From Halomonas sp. (GTDB lineage: Bacteria > Pseudomonadota > Gammaproteobacteria > Pseudomonadales > Halomonadaceae): 45,687 nucleotides of DNA. The notes under the pieces were generated by a model. That model was not told where the DNA came from, searched no databases, and saw nothing but the letters and a program-made list of their open reading frames with translations. Below, in pieces: positions 1 through 7,940 of the stretch. Position 1 is the stretch's first letter. The number at the start of each line of letters is the position of its first letter. Both the position numbers and the translations under genes were made by a program. The stretch spans positions 1 to 45,687 of the forward strand of contig NZ_JAJUFQ010000030.1 of assembly GCF_029263665.1 (NCBI RefSeq). The letters run 5' to 3'.

Positions 1-39
1 GCTTATAGCTTATAGCTTATAGCTCTACAGCTTATAGCT
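1..39. repeat. Short heptamer-type tandem repeat (GCTTATA)
   Basis: Three adjacent copies of GCTTATA are followed by a variant (GCTCTACA), another GCTTATA and a truncated GCTC. The array runs off the left edge, so its true length is unknown. It lies just downstream of the malic enzyme gene and next to a hairpin. Function is unknown; it looks like low-complexity intergenic satellite DNA. Confidence 0.6.
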
Positions 40-58
40 CGAGTCGCTATGCGACTCG
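40..58. terminator. Perfect hairpin just after maeA
   Basis: CGAGTCGC and GCGACTCG form an 8-bp perfect stem around a TAT loop, beginning 1 nt past the maeA stop codon. On the minus strand it is not followed by a T-run. It could be a weak terminator or mRNA 3'-end stabiliser rather than a classical intrinsic terminator. Confidence 0.4.
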
Positions 59-59
59 C

Positions 60-1739
60 TTAGAAAGCCCGACGACGATAGTCGCGGTAGTCCGGTTCCC
101 AGCATACCTGCTCGATGGCACGGCGCAGCTTGGTACCATTCGTCTTGAGCGCGACGCCTTCCCCTTGGGCCTGTGCCGCCACATCGAAGGCAATAGACTT
201 GGAAAGCTCACGAATGGATGACAATGGCGGCAACATGGCGCCTTCACCATTCTTGACGATCGGAGCTTCACGAGCCAGCGCACGAGACGCCGCCATCAGC
301 ATGGAATCCGTGACCCGGCGAGCGCCAGCAGCCACGACACCCAATCCAATGCCAGGGAAGATATAGGCATTGTTGCACTGCGCGATGGGAATCGTGCGGC
401 CATTGATCTCCACCGGAGCGAAGGGGCTACCCGTCGCAACGAGAGCCTCGCCATTGGTCCATTTGAGAATATCCTCTGGCTGCGCTTCAGCACGCGACGT
501 GGGGTTGGACAGCGGCATGATCAGAGGCTTGTCGCAACCTGCATGCATCGTCTTGACCACATCTTCAGTAAAGATGCCCGGCTGGCCACACACACCCAGC
601 AGAACGGTCGGCCTGACCTGCTTGACCACCTCAAGCAGATTCTGTCCATCCCAACCTTCTACACGGCTGGTGGGATGGGCCAGACGGACCTGGAAGTCAC
701 GCAACCAGCTCTGATCATCCGTCACCAGGCCTTCACGGTCGACCATGAACACTCGCTCACGCGCCTGCGTTTCGCTCAAGCCTTCTGCCATCATGGATTG
801 AACGACCATCTCGGCAATACCACAGCCGGCAGAACCCGCTCCAACAAAGACCACGCGCTGATCGGCCATGCCTTCACCACGTGCCTGACAGGCGGCCATC
901 AAGGTACCCACGCACACAGCGGCAGTACCTTGAACATCATCGTTGAAGCAGCACAGCTCATCACGATAACGCTCCAGCAACGGCATGGCATTGGCCTGGG
1001 CAAAATCTTCGAACTGCAGCAAGGCCTTGGGCCAACGACGCTTCACTGCCTGGATGAAGGTCTCGATGAAGGCATCGTACTCATCCTGACTGATACGCGA
1101 GTGGCGCCAGCCCATATAGCGCGGATCGTCGAGCAAAGTCTGGTTATTGGTGCCAACATCCAGCATGATCGGCAGCGTATTGGCCGGGCTGATGCCACCA
1201 CAGGCGGTGTACAGCGACAGCTTGCCGATCGGAATTCCCATACCACCGATTCCCTGGTCGCCCAGCCCCAGAATACGTTCGCCATCCGTCACCACGATGA
1301 CCTTGACGTTATCCTTGGTCGCACTGCGCAGAATGTCATCCATGTGCTCGCGATCAGGGTAGGAAATGAACAGGCCCCGGTGATTGCGATAGATGTTGGA
1401 AAACTCTTCACAGGCCTTGCCGACCGTAGGGGTATAGATGATCGGCAGCATCTCTTCGAGATGTCCTGAAACAAGGCGGAAGAACAACGTCTCGTTATCG
1501 TCCTGGATCGCACGCAGGTAGATATGACGATCCAGGTCCGTCTGGCACTGCTGGTACTGATGATAAGCGCGCTCTACCTGTTCATCGATGGTCTCGACAT
1601 TCTGCGGCAACAGGCCAATCAGGTTGAACTGCAGGCGCTCTTTCTGGGTGAAGGCACTGCCCTTGTTCAACAGAGGCATTTCCAGCAGGGATGGGCCGGC
1701 GTAGGGAATATACAGAGGACGCTTGGGTTGTGTGCTCAT
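60..1739 (-). CDS. maeA: NAD-dependent malic enzyme
   Basis: Oxidative decarboxylation of L-malate to pyruvate with NAD reduction, a cytosolic anaplerotic/gluconeogenic step. The 559-residue product matches the usual length of the large bacterial ME (about 565 aa). Visible motifs are YTPTVG with the catalytic tyrosine near residue 102, GDQGIGGMGIPIGKLSLY with the catalytic lysine near 173, the metal-binding FEDF (243-244) and FNDDVQGT (267-268), a Rossmann GAGSAG (300-305), and PLSNPTSRAEA near the C-terminus. The ATG at 1739 gives the expected N-terminus, with GAGAT upstream as a weak ribosome site. Transcribed singly: trpS lies 145 bp upstream on the same strand. The family assignment is firm; NAD rather than NADP preference is inferred from the family. 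Confidence 0.93.
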   Translation of the reverse strand: MSTQPKRPLYIPYAGPSLLEMPLLNKGSAFTQKERLQFNLIGLLPQNVETIDEQVERAYHQYQQCQTDLDRHIYLRAIQDDNETLFFRLVSGHLEEMLPIIYTPTVGKACEEFSNIYRNHRGLFISYPDREHMDDILRSATKDNVKVIVVTDGERILGLGDQGIGGMGIPIGKLSLYTACGGISPANTLPIMLDVGTNNQTLLDDPRYMGWRHSRISQDEYDAFIETFIQAVKRRWPKALLQFEDFAQANAMPLLERYRDELCCFNDDVQGTAAVCVGTLMAACQARGEGMADQRVVFVGAGSAGCGIAEMVVQSMMAEGLSETQARERVFMVDREGLVTDDQSWLRDFQVRLAHPTSRVEGWDGQNLLEVVKQVRPTVLLGVCGQPGIFTEDVVKTMHAGCDKPLIMPLSNPTSRAEAQPEDILKWTNGEALVATGSPFAPVEINGRTIPIAQCNNAYIFPGIGLGVVAAGARRVTDSMLMAASRALAREAPIVKNGEGAMLPPLSSIRELSKSIAFDVAAQAQGEGVALKTNGTKLRRAIEQVCWEPDYRDYRRRAF

Positions 1740-1884
1740 TGCTTATCTCATTCTATGTCTAGGCGCACGACAGCAGGCTAATGTCGTACAGGCCCAAATC
1801 CATGTTGTCGGCGCTCTCAGCACCCATCGTCAGCAACTCTATCACGCTGTCGTGTGACAACAGCGCAAGTTGCCTGGGAGGGAA

Positions 1885-2952
1885 TCAGATGAAACGCCCA
1901 AGACCTGCGGCGATGCGCAGCCTGTCCATCAATGGCGCCGCCTGTGCCCGAGCCTTCTCGGCACCTTTCTGCAATACGGCCTCGATATAGGCCGGATCCT
2001 CGAGCAACGCCAGGTAGCGCTCACGGGGTTCGCGAAGGTGCTCGTTGAGATATTCGAAGACACGGTTCTTGGCATCTCCCCAGCCAATGCCTGCCGCATA
2101 CTCCTCGCGCATGGCCTGGGTGTCCTCGGCACTGGCGAAGGCAGAATATATCTGGAACAACGTACAGGTATCCGGATCCTTGGGTTCACCAGGCTCCAGG
2201 GAGTTGGTCTTGATCTTGCGCACCAGCTTGAGCAGCTTCTTCTCAGCCACGAACAACGGAATGGTGTTGTTGTAGCTCTTGGACATCTTGCGCCCATCAA
2301 GGCCATTGAGAACCTGGACCTTTTCGTCTACCACGGCTTCCGGCAGAGTGAAGAAGCTTCCCTTGTACAGATGGTTGAAGCGCCCCGCCATGTCCCGCGC
2401 CATCTCGATGTGCTGGATCTGGTCACGGCCCACCGGCACCTTGTTGGCATTAAACATGAGGATGTCAGCCGCCATCAGCACCGGATAGCCGAACAGCCCC
2501 ATGGTCACGCCTTTGTCCGGATCCTGGTTGCCGGCTTCTTCGTTCTCGGCGACCGCTGCCTTGTAGGCATGGGCACGGTTCATCAATCCCTTGGCGCAGA
2601 CACAGGACAGCATCCAGGTCAACTCGGGGATTTCCGGAATATCCGACTGACGATAAAACGTAGCGTTATCGGTATCCAGTCCCAGGGCCATCCAGGTGGC
2701 GGCAATCTCCAGACGCGACTCCTGCACACGCTTGGGATCCTGACACTTGATCAGGGCATGCAGGTCGGCGAGGAAATAGAAGGACTCGACATTGGGATCG
2801 AGGCTAGCCTCGATGGCAGGCTTGATGGCACCAACGTAGTTGCCGAGGTGCGGCGTACCCGTAGTGGTGATGCCAGTAAGCACACGTGTCACTTTCTGAG
2901 ACTGGGGTTGCCCGGTCGAAGCCTGGGCGGAGAACGCTGACGTTGCGGACAT
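1885..2952 (-). CDS. trpS: Tryptophanyl-tRNA synthetase
   Basis: Class I aminoacyl-tRNA synthetase that charges tRNA-Trp with tryptophan. The 355-aa protein shows the HIGH-equivalent TGTPHLGN at 31-38, the tryptophan-site GRDQIQHIEMARD near 175-187, and KMSKS at 222-226. The N-terminal 20 residues are a polar, probably disordered extension before the catalytic core. The gene stands between ald (92 bp upstream) and maeA (145 bp downstream) on the same strand. I see no attenuator-like Trp-rich leader in either gap. Confidence 0.95.
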   Translation of the reverse strand: MSATSAFSAQASTGQPQSQKVTRVLTGITTTGTPHLGNYVGAIKPAIEASLDPNVESFYFLADLHALIKCQDPKRVQESRLEIAATWMALGLDTDNATFYRQSDIPEIPELTWMLSCVCAKGLMNRAHAYKAAVAENEEAGNQDPDKGVTMGLFGYPVLMAADILMFNANKVPVGRDQIQHIEMARDMAGRFNHLYKGSFFTLPEAVVDEKVQVLNGLDGRKMSKSYNNTIPLFVAEKKLLKLVRKIKTNSLEPGEPKDPDTCTLFQIYSAFASAEDTQAMREEYAAGIGWGDAKNRVFEYLNEHLREPRERYLALLEDPAYIEAVLQKGAEKARAQAAPLMDRLRIAAGLGRFI

Positions 2953-3044
2953 TAGGTCGAACTCTGCTGACTCACGAATGCCCGCTATGGTAACGCGCTG
3001 CCCCGCCCATGGCTAAGGAAACACTCTCAAATTGGCGACACAGG

Positions 3045-4160
3045 TCATTCCAGCAGCTTTGCTGGTGCAACATGCTCCATGCCAAAGGCTTCTGCCACTG
3101 CGGCATACGTCAACTGACCGCCATGCACATTGAGGCCTGCGGCAAAGTGAACGTCGTCACTCAAGGCTCGGCGCCAGCCCTTGTCCGCCAGGGCCACGAC
3201 AAAAGGCTGCGTGGCGTTGGTCAGCGCCTGGGTCGAAGTTCGCGCTACGGCGCCCGGCATGTTGGCAACACAATAATGCACGACACCATCCACCACATAA
3301 GTGGGGTCAGCATGCGTGGTGGGGTGGCTGGTCTCGAAACAGCCACCCTGGTCAATGGCCACATCCACCAGCACCGATCCTGGCTTCATGTCCGCCAGCA
3401 TATTGCGGCTGATCAACTTGGGCGCGGCCGCTCCCGGCACCAGCACCGCACCGATGATCAGGTCAGACTCTCGCACAGCCTCCTCAACGCTATCCGCGGT
3501 GGAGAATACCGTCTTCATACGGCCTTGATAGCGATCGTCCAGCACTTCCAGACGCGGGATCGATCTGTCCAGCACACTGACTTCCGCCCCCAGTCCCAAG
3601 GCCATGCGTGCTGCATTCTCTCCGACAACACCACCACCGATCACCGTGACCCTGGCCGGCGGCACCCCCGGAACACCTGGCAGCAGGATACCCGCTCCCC
3701 CCTGAGCCTTTTCCAGGCTGTGCGCCCCGGCCTGTACCGCCATACGGCCAGCCACCGTACTCATTGGTGCCAGTAGCGGCAAACCGCCCTGTGGCGCGGT
3801 GATGGTTTCATAGGCAATGCAGGTGGCACCACTGGCCAGCAAGCCACGCGTCAGCTCTTCTGCAGCGGCCAGATGCAGATAGGTAAACAGCGTCTGGCCG
3901 GAGTGAAGACGCTCAACTTCCTCTGGTTGCGGCTCCTTGACCTTGAGGATCAGCTCAGCGCTCTCCCATAAGGCCGCCACATCGACTTCAATCTTTGCAC
4001 CAGCGGCAATATAGGCGTCATCAGTGAAGCCCGCGCCTTCCCCGGCACTTTCCTGAACCACTACCTGATGGCCACGAGCACACAGCTCACGGGCACCACT
4101 GGGCGTCAAGGCAACGCGATATTCGTGATTCTTGATTTCCTTGGGTACGGCAATATGCAT
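3045..4160 (-). CDS. ald: Alanine dehydrogenase
   Basis: Reversible NAD-dependent oxidative deamination of L-alanine to pyruvate and ammonia. The start is set at the ATG at 4160, giving MHIAVPKEIKNHEYRVALTP, the canonical Ald N-terminus. It has an AGGGGG ribosome site about 7 nt upstream; an in-frame start 54 bp further upstream would add an atypical tail. The resulting 371 aa equals the usual family length. The Rossmann motif VIGGGVVGENAARMALGLGAEV and the segment PGAVARTSTQALTNAT are characteristic. Gene order places it downstream of a two-component system on the same strand, but a 295-bp gap with its own candidate promoter/operator suggests separate control. Confidence 0.94.
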   Translation of the reverse strand: MHIAVPKEIKNHEYRVALTPSGARELCARGHQVVVQESAGEGAGFTDDAYIAAGAKIEVDVAALWESAELILKVKEPQPEEVERLHSGQTLFTYLHLAAAEELTRGLLASGATCIAYETITAPQGGLPLLAPMSTVAGRMAVQAGAHSLEKAQGGAGILLPGVPGVPPARVTVIGGGVVGENAARMALGLGAEVSVLDRSIPRLEVLDDRYQGRMKTVFSTADSVEEAVRESDLIIGAVLVPGAAAPKLISRNMLADMKPGSVLVDVAIDQGGCFETSHPTTHADPTYVVDGVVHYCVANMPGAVARTSTQALTNATQPFVVALADKGWRRALSDDVHFAAGLNVHGGQLTYAAVAEAFGMEHVAPAKLLE

Positions 4161-4234
4161 GTCTACAGCCCCCTGGTCTGGGCCCTGCCTGTCATGGCTA
4201 GGCATCTTGCCCACCGCCCAGGCCGCCTCATGGT

Positions 4235-4264
4235 TGAAGTTGAAAAACCGTCAACTTCATTACA
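4235..4264 (-). promoter_or_regulatory. Candidate ald promoter/operator dyad
   Basis: A perfect 9-bp inverted repeat, TGAAGTTGA-N7-TCAACTTCA (4235-4243 / 4251-4259), is centred 87 bp upstream of the ald start. A possible extended -10 (TGCTGTAAT on the minus strand, -10 hexamer at 4264-4259) abuts it, so the dyad would cover the start site. No good -35 is visible. Ald genes are often controlled by Lrp/AldR-type regulators; binding here is inference. Confidence 0.35.
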
Positions 4265-4455
4265 GCACAAGAGTTTTTTGCTGTGGATCAACCATGATAA
4301 AAACGGAAAAACAGTCATTCGGCATTTTCTCAGCCGAAAATCACTCGACAGACAAAGGGATTGTCAGCAAGAACTGCGGTACTTACGCCCAAAGTACTAC
4401 CCCATCAAGGAAGGCTCATCGAAGGGTAAAGCCCAATATCAGGGCAACGCACTGT

Positions 4456-5124
4456 CTAACGGGAGTCATCATAGCGATACCCTGTCCCGCGCACCGTGGT
4501 AATACGACAGGAATAGCGGCCAAGCTTCTTGCGCAGGCGAGCGATATAGACATCGACGGTATTGGTCATAGGGTCTTCATTGAGTCCCCAGACCGAACTG
4601 AGTATGCGCTCACGACTCAGGACTCGCCCCCGATTGGCCAGCAGCAACGCCATGAGATCCCGCTCACGAGTGGACAGCTCCACTACTTCACCAGCCACCA
4701 TCAGGCACAAGGCATCACGATTGAACAGTACATCATCAGCGCCAGGCTCGGAGGGAGCAAAGGCCGCAGCACGCCGGTGCAGCGCTTCGATACGGGCAAT
4801 CAATTCATCGAAACTGAAGGGCTTGGATAAATAATCATCCGCCCCTCGACGCAATCCCGCGACCTTTTCGTCAATAGCGTCCAGGGCCGTCAGCATCAAC
4901 ACAGGGACATGATTCCCCGTTGCTCGCAGTCGCGAACACACTTCATGCCCCGAGATCCCTGGTAACACAATGTCCAGGAGCACCACATCAAAGACATTGT
5001 CACGCAACATTGCCAGACCTGACTCACCATCTGCACAATGTGTCGCGCACCATCCTTCACCACGCAACCCTCGACAGATAAAGTCAGCAACTCGATCCTC
5101 ATCCTCGATCACGAGAATATTCAC
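4456..5124 (-). CDS. OmpR/PhoB-family response regulator
   Basis: DNA-binding response regulator. The GTG start at 5124 overlaps the kinase stop codon (GTGA), has GAGG about 8 nt upstream, and gives the canonical N-terminus NILVIEDEDRV. An ATG at 5151 would add nine residues. The 222-aa product has a receiver domain (acidic cluster EDED at 7-10, phospho-acceptor D51 in VVLLDIVLPG, LTALDA, and SKPF with the conserved lysine). A C-terminal winged helix follows (STRERDLMALLLANRGRVLSRE, ending TTVRGTGYRYD). It is translationally coupled to the upstream sensor kinase. Target genes are not identifiable from the sequence. Confidence 0.93.
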   Translation of the reverse strand: MNILVIEDEDRVADFICRGLRGEGWCATHCADGESGLAMLRDNVFDVVLLDIVLPGISGHEVCSRLRATGNHVPVLMLTALDAIDEKVAGLRRGADDYLSKPFSFDELIARIEALHRRAAAFAPSEPGADDVLFNRDALCLMVAGEVVELSTRERDLMALLLANRGRVLSRERILSSVWGLNEDPMTNTVDVYIARLRKKLGRYSCRITTVRGTGYRYDDSR

Positions 5125-6680
5125 GCACTCGCCTCGTCGAAAACACTCCAAGGCAGGTCAATATAGACCACTAAACCTCCTCCATGGCGATCATGCAGGC
5201 CTGCTTCACCACCGTGGGCTCTTGCTATGGCCCTCACGATAGGCAACCCCAGGCCACTCCCTTCGGTATGTTGGTATGCAGCATTGGCTCCGCGAAAGAA
5301 ACGCTCGAATACCAGCTCCTTGTCAGAATCAGCCAACCCGGAGCCGTCATCCTCGACGGAAATACGGTAGCCGCCCTGCCGCACCTGGAGACTGACCGCC
5401 ACATGCACTCCTCCATGCATGGAAGCATTATGCAAGAGTGCTAGAACCGACTGCCTCAAACGCAGCCGATCACCATGGATAATGGCCCGCGACAATGCCG
5501 TGTCCAGAGAAACCTGTCTTGGTGACAAGCTCAGCGCATCCTTGAGGAAGGCAACCAGATCCACTCTCTCATGCTGTATATTCAGCTCTCCACCTTCCTG
5601 GCGGGCAATGAACAACAGGTCGTCGATCAATGCTGAAGTGTGAGCCGCGGCTTCACGCGTACGACAAAGCGCTTCGCGATACTCCGCCTCTGATGTGCGG
5701 CGTCCGCGCAACGCCACATCACTTTCGCCATGGATGATGGTCAATGGAGTCTTGAGCTCGTGGCTGACCTCTGCCAAAAGCCGTCGCCGGTTGACTTCCG
5801 CCCTATGGGCTTCCTCCAGCAGCCTTTCAAGCTCCTCTGTACGCTCTGCCACAGCACTTTCCAGCATGGCATTCTGCCGCTCGAGGGCCTGGCGGTGCTT
5901 GCCGACATCCGCCGCCAACTGGTTGATCAGGTGGCTGATGTGCCCCACTTCATCACGCCCTGTCACCACGATCGGGCGATTGAATTCACCGGCGCGCATA
6001 TGCTCCACACCTTGCATCAAACGTCTTAACGGCGCGGCAACCCGGGCCCGGTAATAAAATGTCACCGCGAGCGTCAGAGCACTGGCAATCAGAGCGAACA
6101 CCATCGCAATGAGACGAATCCGCTGCGCGCCTTTCTCCAGCTCACGGCGCGCAGCATCCGCCTCCTCACTTTCTTCCCTGATCGCATCTTCCATGAGCGA
6201 ACGAAACTCCTGATCAATCTTCTCGTCCAGCAAGTCGGAGAAACGCAGCCAGCGTGTCACAGGGTCAAGGCTGCGCCCAGTTCGAATCAAGTCTTCGAAT
6301 TCATATATCAATACGTTGATCTTGTTGGCGATTTCATCCATCACCACCAGTTCTTCCCGCTCCTGTTCTCCGGCCAGACGAATTTCAGCAGCAATGATCA
6401 AGCGTATTTCGTTGATATCATCGAACACGCGACTGATCATTTCTCGCTCACCAACCCCACCATCCTGATCGCCGATGACGATGGCATCTCCAAACTGCTT
6501 GAACAACTGATAGCTATGTGCTGACAAGCGCAAGTGCGTGCTGTAGGAGCGATGGGCCAGATTCATGCGCTCTGTCAGCCTAGTGGTACGCTCGACATTC
6601 CAGTACGCCAGCAAAGCCCCGCCAAACGCCATGGTCAACAGGATCAGGGTATAACTTGCCACCACACCAACAATCTTCAT
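5121..6680 (-). CDS. Membrane sensor histidine kinase
   Basis: 519 aa. TM1 is at about 4-26. An acidic, probably all-helical extracytoplasmic domain spans roughly 27-187. TM2 is at about 188-210, followed by a HAMP linker (about 211-262) and a coiled coil (263-300). HisKA has the phospho-acceptor H307 in EVSHELKTPL. The HATPase domain has an N-box with N418, DDGSGLA near 444-450 and GSGLGLP near 474-480. It is the first gene of a kinase-regulator operon, the reverse of the commoner regulator-first order. The sensory domain has no motif I recognise, so the stimulus is unknown. ATG at 6680 with GGATGAG upstream. Confidence 0.93.
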   Translation of the reverse strand: MKIVGVVASYTLILLTMAFGGALLAYWNVERTTRLTERMNLAHRSYSTHLRLSAHSYQLFKQFGDAIVIGDQDGGVGEREMISRVFDDINEIRLIIAAEIRLAGEQEREELVVMDEIANKINVLIYEFEDLIRTGRSLDPVTRWLRFSDLLDEKIDQEFRSLMEDAIREESEEADAARRELEKGAQRIRLIAMVFALIASALTLAVTFYYRARVAAPLRRLMQGVEHMRAGEFNRPIVVTGRDEVGHISHLINQLAADVGKHRQALERQNAMLESAVAERTEELERLLEEAHRAEVNRRRLLAEVSHELKTPLTIIHGESDVALRGRRTSEAEYREALCRTREAAAHTSALIDDLLFIARQEGGELNIQHERVDLVAFLKDALSLSPRQVSLDTALSRAIIHGDRLRLRQSVLALLHNASMHGGVHVAVSLQVRQGGYRISVEDDGSGLADSDKELVFERFFRGANAAYQHTEGSGLGLPIVRAIARAHGGEAGLHDRHGGGLVVYIDLPWSVFDEASA

Positions 6681-7104
6681 GACTCATCCATGAGTGAGAT
6701 CTTTACCTGTGACAACAATGGTGGTTTGCCCACCGAGCACCATCCGTTACCTGAAGCACAAGGATATGGCTATTCCAGCGTCGATACCGGCAGGCAGAAG
6801 CGAGCAAGTACCAGGCGCTATAAACCACTGTCATTCGGGCACCGAACAAGCCGAGTTTGAAACCCATCGGGCATTACCGGGAATACACTCAGGCTGGAAG
6901 GGGTTCATGCAAGTCATCGCGAGATCCTCTGTATTGCGCCAGCACACGGATGCTACGGATGACACAGGATCAAGTCCTGACAATAATGTGAGACAAGCAT
7001 GAACATAAGATGAATAAATAGTGATGAGGCCGAGCCCAGGACACTACCTTCAGGCGCATGGCAATAAACGCCAATGTCGGCAGCGCTCAATCCCCCAGAA
7101 CGCC
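6681..7104. other. 424-bp intergenic region ahead of the two-component operon
   Basis: No convincing gene was found on either strand; the short plus-strand frames have no recognisable protein. It contains a 14-bp palindrome (ACTCAT-CC-ATGAGT, 6682-6695) directly against the kinase start codon. It also contains the 11-bp-period repeat array described separately at 6971-7025. The long distance from the array to the gene (about 300 bp) implies a long leader or an unrecognised small transcript. Confidence 0.5.
6971..7025 (-). promoter_or_regulatory. Array of five 11-bp direct repeats (OmpR/PhoB-type box)
   Basis: Read on the minus strand, the motif NTCA recurs exactly every 11 bp at 7025, 7014, 7003, 6992 and 6981: ATCAC, TTCAT, TTCAT, CTCAC, GTCAG, each followed by 6 other bases. 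Direct repeats with 11-bp spacing are the classical layout of PhoB/OmpR-family binding sites. The array lies upstream of a kinase/OmpR-family regulator operon, so autoregulation is the natural reading. That function is inference. Confidence 0.45.
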
Positions 7105-7551
7105 TCAGCTGGACACGATGGCACGACCATAGCCGCGAATGAAAGATGCGGGCAAACGCTTCGGACGACCGCTGGATAGTGCAATGCAGGCATAACGGGT
7201 ACACGCACGCAGTAACGTCACACCATCAGCCAGACGCTGCAGCTGAAAGCGACGTGTCAGGGTCAACCGGCCATCACATTCCACAATCCAGGTTGCCATG
7301 GCCAGCTTTTCCCCAAGGAAACACGGAGCCAGATAATCCAACTCATGACGATGCACGGCCATGGCCCGATCAAGCTCTCGATAATGCTCCAGGGTCAGCC
7401 CCAGATCATTGGAGTGCGCCCAGCTGGCCTGCTCCACCCAGCGCAGATACTGAGCATTGTTCGCATGTCCGTAGTGATCGATGGCCTCTTCGTCGACCTC
7501 TATCTCAGTGATGAAAGGGTCAGGCAGATCCCATTCGAGTTGGCAACTCAT
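7105..7551 (-). CDS. Acyl-CoA thioesterase, 4HBT/YbgC-like hotdog fold
   Basis: The start is placed at the ATG at 7551 because GGGAGGAG lies immediately upstream and the preceding gene ends 20 bp before; this gives 148 aa. The segment D-HYGHANNAQYLRWVEQA is the 4-hydroxybenzoyl-CoA thioesterase active-site signature (Asp then GH.NN..Y). It is followed by the expected beta-rich hotdog half (HELDYLAPCFLGEKL, DGRLTLTRRFQLQR). It hydrolyses an acyl-CoA or acyl-ACP thioester in the cytosol; the substrate cannot be told. It follows the DUF2007 gene in an apparent operon. Confidence 0.85.
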   Translation of the reverse strand: MSCQLEWDLPDPFITEIEVDEEAIDHYGHANNAQYLRWVEQASWAHSNDLGLTLEHYRELDRAMAVHRHELDYLAPCFLGEKLAMATWIVECDGRLTLTRRFQLQRLADGVTLLRACTRYACIALSSGRPKRLPASFIRGYGRAIVSS

Positions 7552-7571
7552 CGCTCCTCCCTCACTTTCCT

Positions 7572-7895
7572 TTACTCTTCCCTTAAGTGGCCGCACTTCC
7601 AGCAGGTATCGAAGGCGCCCTCCAGATGCTCTCCGCATCGCGAACAGCGCCAATCAGGGTTGGAACTTTCCTTTTCCAGCGCATCGCGCACCAGCGTTTC
7701 CGCCCGATAGCGATTATGTGCCGCCACCCATACTTCTGGCTCACACTCAAGCAGCGGCAGCTCGCCCGCGCCACCGCCCAAGGTCATGTTGCGCAGCTCA
7801 CAGGGAATGCCGGCAGCACAGAGCAGATTATGCACATGGCCAACCAGAAGGGCATTGCTATGGGAAAAGACACGAACCCACTCGACACTCGCCAT
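7572..7895 (-). CDS. DUF2007 protein with C-terminal zinc ribbon
   Basis: 107 aa from the ATG at 7895, chosen for its strong GGGAGGT ribosome site 5-6 nt upstream. Residues about 3-70 match the DUF2007 'putative signal-transducing protein' pattern (HSNALLVGHVHNLLCAAGIP, GELPLLECEPEVWV, followed by a helix). The C-terminus adds a CSRCG-X9-CWKCG treble-clef/zinc-ribbon, probably a structural zinc site. Molecular function is unknown in the family. Neighbours are rlmI upstream and a thioesterase downstream, with tight spacing suggesting co-transcription. Confidence 0.75.
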   Translation of the reverse strand: MASVEWVRVFSHSNALLVGHVHNLLCAAGIPCELRNMTLGGGAGELPLLECEPEVWVAAHNRYRAETLVRDALEKESSNPDWRCSRCGEHLEGAFDTCWKCGHLREE

Positions 7896-7940
7896 AGTTA
7901 CCTCCCGGCTGGGCAACGCTATTGCACTGTGATGCTGGCA

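Noticed and set aside
543..1469. 308-codon open frame on the plus strand
   Set aside because: Fully antisense to maeA, with no recognisable domain and low-complexity His/Gln-rich translation; a by-product of codon bias in a GC-rich gene.
1870..2940. 356-codon open frame on the plus strand
   Set aside because: Antisense shadow of trpS, which has all synthetase motifs.
6280..6288. GTTCGAATC, a tRNA T-loop-like string
   Set aside because: It is inside the histidine kinase coding sequence with no acceptor or anticodon stems around it.
6694..7002. 102-codon plus-strand frame in the intergenic region before the kinase
   Set aside because: No ribosome site or known motif, and its composition looks random; treated as non-coding.
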